Source of the DNA: Collimonas humicola
GTDB lineage: Bacteria; Pseudomonadota; Gammaproteobacteria; Burkholderiales; Burkholderiaceae_D
Direction of reading: 5' to 3'
Assembly (NCBI RefSeq): GCF_018304945.1
Contig: NZ_JAGQEE010000001.1
Span: 1,426,001 to 1,490,000 of the forward strand
DNA length: 64,000 nucleotides
A program made the position numbers and the translations under genes. Below the pieces are notes generated by a model that was not told the origin of the DNA, did not search any database, and saw only the letters and a program-made list of their open reading frames with translations. Below, one piece after another: positions 61,456 through 64,000 of this stretch. Position 1 is the first letter of the stretch, and each line of letters starts with the position of its first letter.

Positions 61456-63732
61456 TTGAACACTGACGCCCTCGGATACTTATTCAAGAACTTCACGCTG
61501 GCCCTTGCCAGCGCCAGCATCCTGTGCGCCTGCGGCGACGGCGGCAGCGCCAGCCCAGGCAGCGCCGCCAGCAGCGCGAAAAGCGCGGCCGCCGCTACTG
61601 CCGGCTCTCCTTACGGCGGCACGCCATGGCCGCTGCCAGGAACAATCCAGGCGGAAAATTTCGACAACGGAGGACAAAGTGTCGGCTACTACAACGCCGC
61701 CAACACCAACCAGGGCGGCCAGTATCGCAGCGCCGAGGGCGTCGGCATCGAAGCCTCCAGCGACAGCGGCGCCGGCTACGACGTCGGCTGGACTACGGCC
61801 GGAGAATGGCTCAACTACACGGTCAACGTCGCGGCGACCGGCAGCTACACGCTGCAAGTGCGGGTCGCCAGCCTGGGCCAGGGCGGCAATTTCCATGTCA
61901 ATGTGGACGGGACGGCGGCGACTTCGCAGCTGACCATCCCGGACACCCAGGGCTGGCAGAACTGGCAGACGCTCTCCTCCAGCATCAGCCTGACGGCCGG
62001 CCAGCACGTCATCCAGCTGTACATGGATAGCGCCGGCAGCAGCGGTGCGGTCGGCAACTTCAACTGGCTTGTCGTCAGCAGCGCCGGCGCCGCGCCCGAC
62101 TTCGGTCCCAATGTGCTGATCTTCGATCCCGGCATGTCGGCCGCCGCCATCCAGGGCCGGCTCAATACAGTGTTCAGCCAGCAGCAAAGCAACCAGTTCG
62201 GCAACGCCCGCTATGCACTGCTGTTCAAACCCGGCGCTTATAACGTCGACGTCAATGTCGGTTTCTATACCCAGGTGCTCGGCTTGGGAAATTCGCCCGA
62301 CGACGTCAACATCACCGGCGCGGTGCACGTCGAAGCCGACTGGGACAACGGCAACGCGACGCAGAATTTCTGGCGCGGCGCCGAAAACATGGCGGTCAAT
62401 CCGAGCGGCAGCCTGGACCGCTGGGCGGTATCGCAGGGCTCGCCATTGCGCCGCATGCATATCAAGGGCAACCTGGCGCTGGATGACGGCGGCTGGTCCA
62501 GCGGCGGCTTCCTGGCAGACTCCAAGGTCGACGGCCAGGTCCAGTCCGGCGGCCAGCAGCAATGGTTCACCCGCGATTCGCAAATCGGCAGCTGGAGCGG
62601 CGCCAACTGGAACATGGTGTTCGCCGGGGTCGACGGCGCGCCCGGCGGCGTGGTCTGGCCGAATCCTCCCGACACTGTGCTGGCGACCACGCCGCTGGTG
62701 CGGGAAAAGCCTTTCCTCACCATCGACGCCGGCGGCAACTATAACGTCTTCGTTCCCGCGCTCGCCAGCAACAATCACGGCGTCAGCTGGACCAGCGGCG
62801 CCGCAGCCGGCCAATCGCTCTCCATCAGCAGTTTCTATATCGCCAAGGAAGGCGTTGATACCGCCGCCAGCATCAACGCCGCCCTGAGCCAGGGCAAGAA
62901 CCTGATCCTGACGCCGGGCGTCTACCATCTCAACGACACCCTGCGCATCGCCCGCGCCAACACCGTGGTGCTGGGCCTCGGCCTGGCGACGCTGCTGCCC
63001 GATAACGGCGTGGCCGCCATGTCGGTGGCCGACGTCGACGGCGTCAAGATCGCCGGCATCCTGTTCGATGCCGGTCCGCTCAGCTCGCCTGTCCTGCTGG
63101 AAGTCGGACCGACAGGAAGCAGCGCCAGCCATGCCGCCAATCCGACCTCCCTGCACGACCTGTTCTTCCGCATCGGCGGCGCAACCGTGGGCAAGGCCGC
63201 GGTCGGCCTGAAAATCAACAGCAGCGACGTCATCGGCGACGATTTCTGGATCTGGCGCGCCGACCATACCTACGGCGTCGGCTGGAGCAGCAACACCGCC
63301 ACCAACGGCCTCATCGTGAACGGCGCCAATGTCACTATCTACGGCTTGTTTGTCGAGCACTTCCAGCAATACCAGACGCTCTGGAACGGCAACGGCGGCC
63401 GTGTCTATTTCTACCAGAGCGAACTGCCCTACGATGTGCCGGACCAGGGCAGCTGGATGAACGGCGGCAAGAACGGCTACGCCTCCTACAAGGTAGCCGA
63501 CTCGGTCGCCAGCCACCAGGCATGGGGAGTCGGCATCTACTGCTACTTCAGCAGCAACAGCAGCGTCAAGGTATCGAGCGCGATCGAAGCGCCGGCCTCC
63601 GGCTTGAACGGCGCCATGTTCCATAACATGACGACGGTCTCGCTGGGCGGCGTCGGTGAGATCACGCACGTCATCAACCAGTATGGCAATAGCGCCAACG
63701 CCGGCTCCAGCGTAGTCAGGCTGGCGAAATAA
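61456..63732 (+). CDS. CBM6-containing beta-helix lipoprotein (glucanase-like)
   Basis: About 758 residues from TTG at 61456 (GGAG six bases upstream; the ATG at 61453 is only three away). A lipobox-like LCAC is followed by a Ser/Ala linker. The CBM6 at about residues 45-190 has IQAENFDNGGQSVGYYN, GAGYDVGWTTAGEWLNYTVN and NFNWLVV. The remainder resembles a two-lobe right-handed beta-helix: FLTIDAGGNYNVFVPALASN, LTPGVYHLNDTLRIARANTV and LGLGLATLLPDNG. This fits GH55-like (beta-1,3-glucan) or related polysaccharide-active proteins. Fungal-wall glucan is a plausible substrate, by inference from the neighbours. Confidence 0.75.
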   Translation: MNTDALGYLFKNFTLALASASILCACGDGGSASPGSAASSAKSAAAATAGSPYGGTPWPLPGTIQAENFDNGGQSVGYYNAANTNQGGQYRSAEGVGIEASSDSGAGYDVGWTTAGEWLNYTVNVAATGSYTLQVRVASLGQGGNFHVNVDGTAATSQLTIPDTQGWQNWQTLSSSISLTAGQHVIQLYMDSAGSSGAVGNFNWLVVSSAGAAPDFGPNVLIFDPGMSAAAIQGRLNTVFSQQQSNQFGNARYALLFKPGAYNVDVNVGFYTQVLGLGNSPDDVNITGAVHVEADWDNGNATQNFWRGAENMAVNPSGSLDRWAVSQGSPLRRMHIKGNLALDDGGWSSGGFLADSKVDGQVQSGGQQQWFTRDSQIGSWSGANWNMVFAGVDGAPGGVVWPNPPDTVLATTPLVREKPFLTIDAGGNYNVFVPALASNNHGVSWTSGAAAGQSLSISSFYIAKEGVDTAASINAALSQGKNLILTPGVYHLNDTLRIARANTVVLGLGLATLLPDNGVAAMSVADVDGVKIAGILFDAGPLSSPVLLEVGPTGSSASHAANPTSLHDLFFRIGGATVGKAAVGLKINSSDVIGDDFWIWRADHTYGVGWSSNTATNGLIVNGANVTIYGLFVEHFQQYQTLWNGNGGRVYFYQSELPYDVPDQGSWMNGGKNGYASYKVADSVASHQAWGVGIYCYFSSNSSVKVSSAIEAPASGLNGAMFHNMTTVSLGGVGEITHVINQYGNSANAGSSVVRLAK

Positions 63733-63828
63733 AGATACGCAGGCTTACCTGCTCGGGAATTGTTCTAGTTGACAAATGTTTGGCTTACAAATTAATCAAC
63801 CACGACATCATTCATTCTGGAGAATACT

Positions 63829-64000
63829 TTGCCTAATTTACCCATGAAGACAATATCGAAAGCCCTGCTGCTTTCCTGCGGCCTGCTGGCCTTGTCCCTG
63901 AACGCCGGGGCGCACGGCCTGGCGGCCGGCAGCCAGGCCAGGCTGGACGCCAGGGTCGCCCCCTGCGACGCTGCCTGGGTCGACGGCGCCGTTTACACCG
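63829..64000 (+). CDS. Exported protein, 5' part only (chitin-binding-like start)
   Basis: The frame is open to the window end, giving 57 residues. GGAG at 63819-63822 lies six bases before a TTG at 63829, the same arrangement as in the preceding genes; the first ATG is at 63844. The product starts with a signal peptide (MKTISKALLLSCGLLALSLN) and continues with VAPCDAAWVDGAVYT, which resembles the start of a CBM5/12 chitin-binding module. Probably another secreted polysaccharide-active protein; the catalytic part is beyond the window. Confidence 0.65.
   Translation, partial: MPNLPMKTISKALLLSCGLLALSLNAGAHGLAAGSQARLDARVAPCDAAWVDGAVYT

Overview
The window is GC-rich DNA from a Gram-negative betaproteobacterium. 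Gene content (porin, TonB receptor, sulfite dehydrogenase, imuAB-dnaE2, chitin and GlcNAc use, secreted polysaccharide-degrading enzymes next to a chitinase) fits the Oxalobacteraceae, and a Collimonas-like chitinolytic soil bacterium is the best guess. That assignment is inference from content; no marker gene is present.

Layout. 1-3.5 kb: an MFS exporter, a NemR-type TetR regulator and an Old Yellow Enzyme; the regulator and the enzyme each have the same operator-like box upstream. 3.5-4.2 kb: structured repeats. 4.2-7.2 kb: sulfite dehydrogenase sorAB divergent from a glutaryl-CoA dehydrogenase. 7.5-11.3 kb: a secreted small protein coupled to a zinc metalloprotease, then a YadA-like trimeric autotransporter. 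11.3-16.2 kb: a Fur-boxed TonB receptor, a DUF4019 protein, a LysR regulator and a DUF985 cupin. 16.2-27.9 kb: an operon of sugar-binding protein, response regulator and histidine kinase, divergent from a complete amino-sugar import and catabolism operon (binding protein, two permeases, ATPase, GlcNAc kinase, NagA, SIS-type deaminase). The divergent promoter region holds decamer direct repeats at exact 10-bp spacing, as expected for an OmpR-family regulator.

27.9-28.5 kb is a tandem array of REP hairpins. 28.5-33.2 kb holds a porin, the Mg2+ P-type ATPase mgtA, and upstream of mgtA an acidic/proline leader ORF whose stop overlaps a possible mgtA start, plus two small genes (one a 50-residue single-span membrane protein). 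33.9-38 kb: flavin reductase, SDR and an amino-acid ABC importer lacking its ATPase. 38.0-38.5 kb: an inverted copy of the 3.6-kb structured repeat. 38.7-44.1 kb: the LexA-boxed imuA-imuB-dnaE2 mutagenesis cassette. 44.1-52.2 kb: transport, GST, HAD, ACT-domain, RarD, DUF1272, OsmC, a ModA-like protein, a methyltransferase and a glycosyltransferase-like protein. 52.3-58.5 kb is an accessory island: IS3 remnant, a small acyl-carrier-like protein (candidate immunity protein), and an Rhs protein divided into two overlapping, separately exported halves, followed by about 1 kb of AT-rich DNA. 58.7 kb to the end: a secreted glycan-degrading cluster (GH18 chitinase with CBM5/12, alginate-lyase-like lipoprotein, CBM6 beta-helix lipoprotein, start of another exported protein).

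The genes suggest one theme: extracellular attack on chitin-containing (probably fungal) walls at 58-64 kb and sensing, uptake and catabolism of the released amino sugars at 16-28 kb. The signals most worth follow-up are the mgtA leader ORF, the putative response-regulator repeats, the covarying structured repeat element, and the split Rhs locus with its acyl-carrier-like neighbour.
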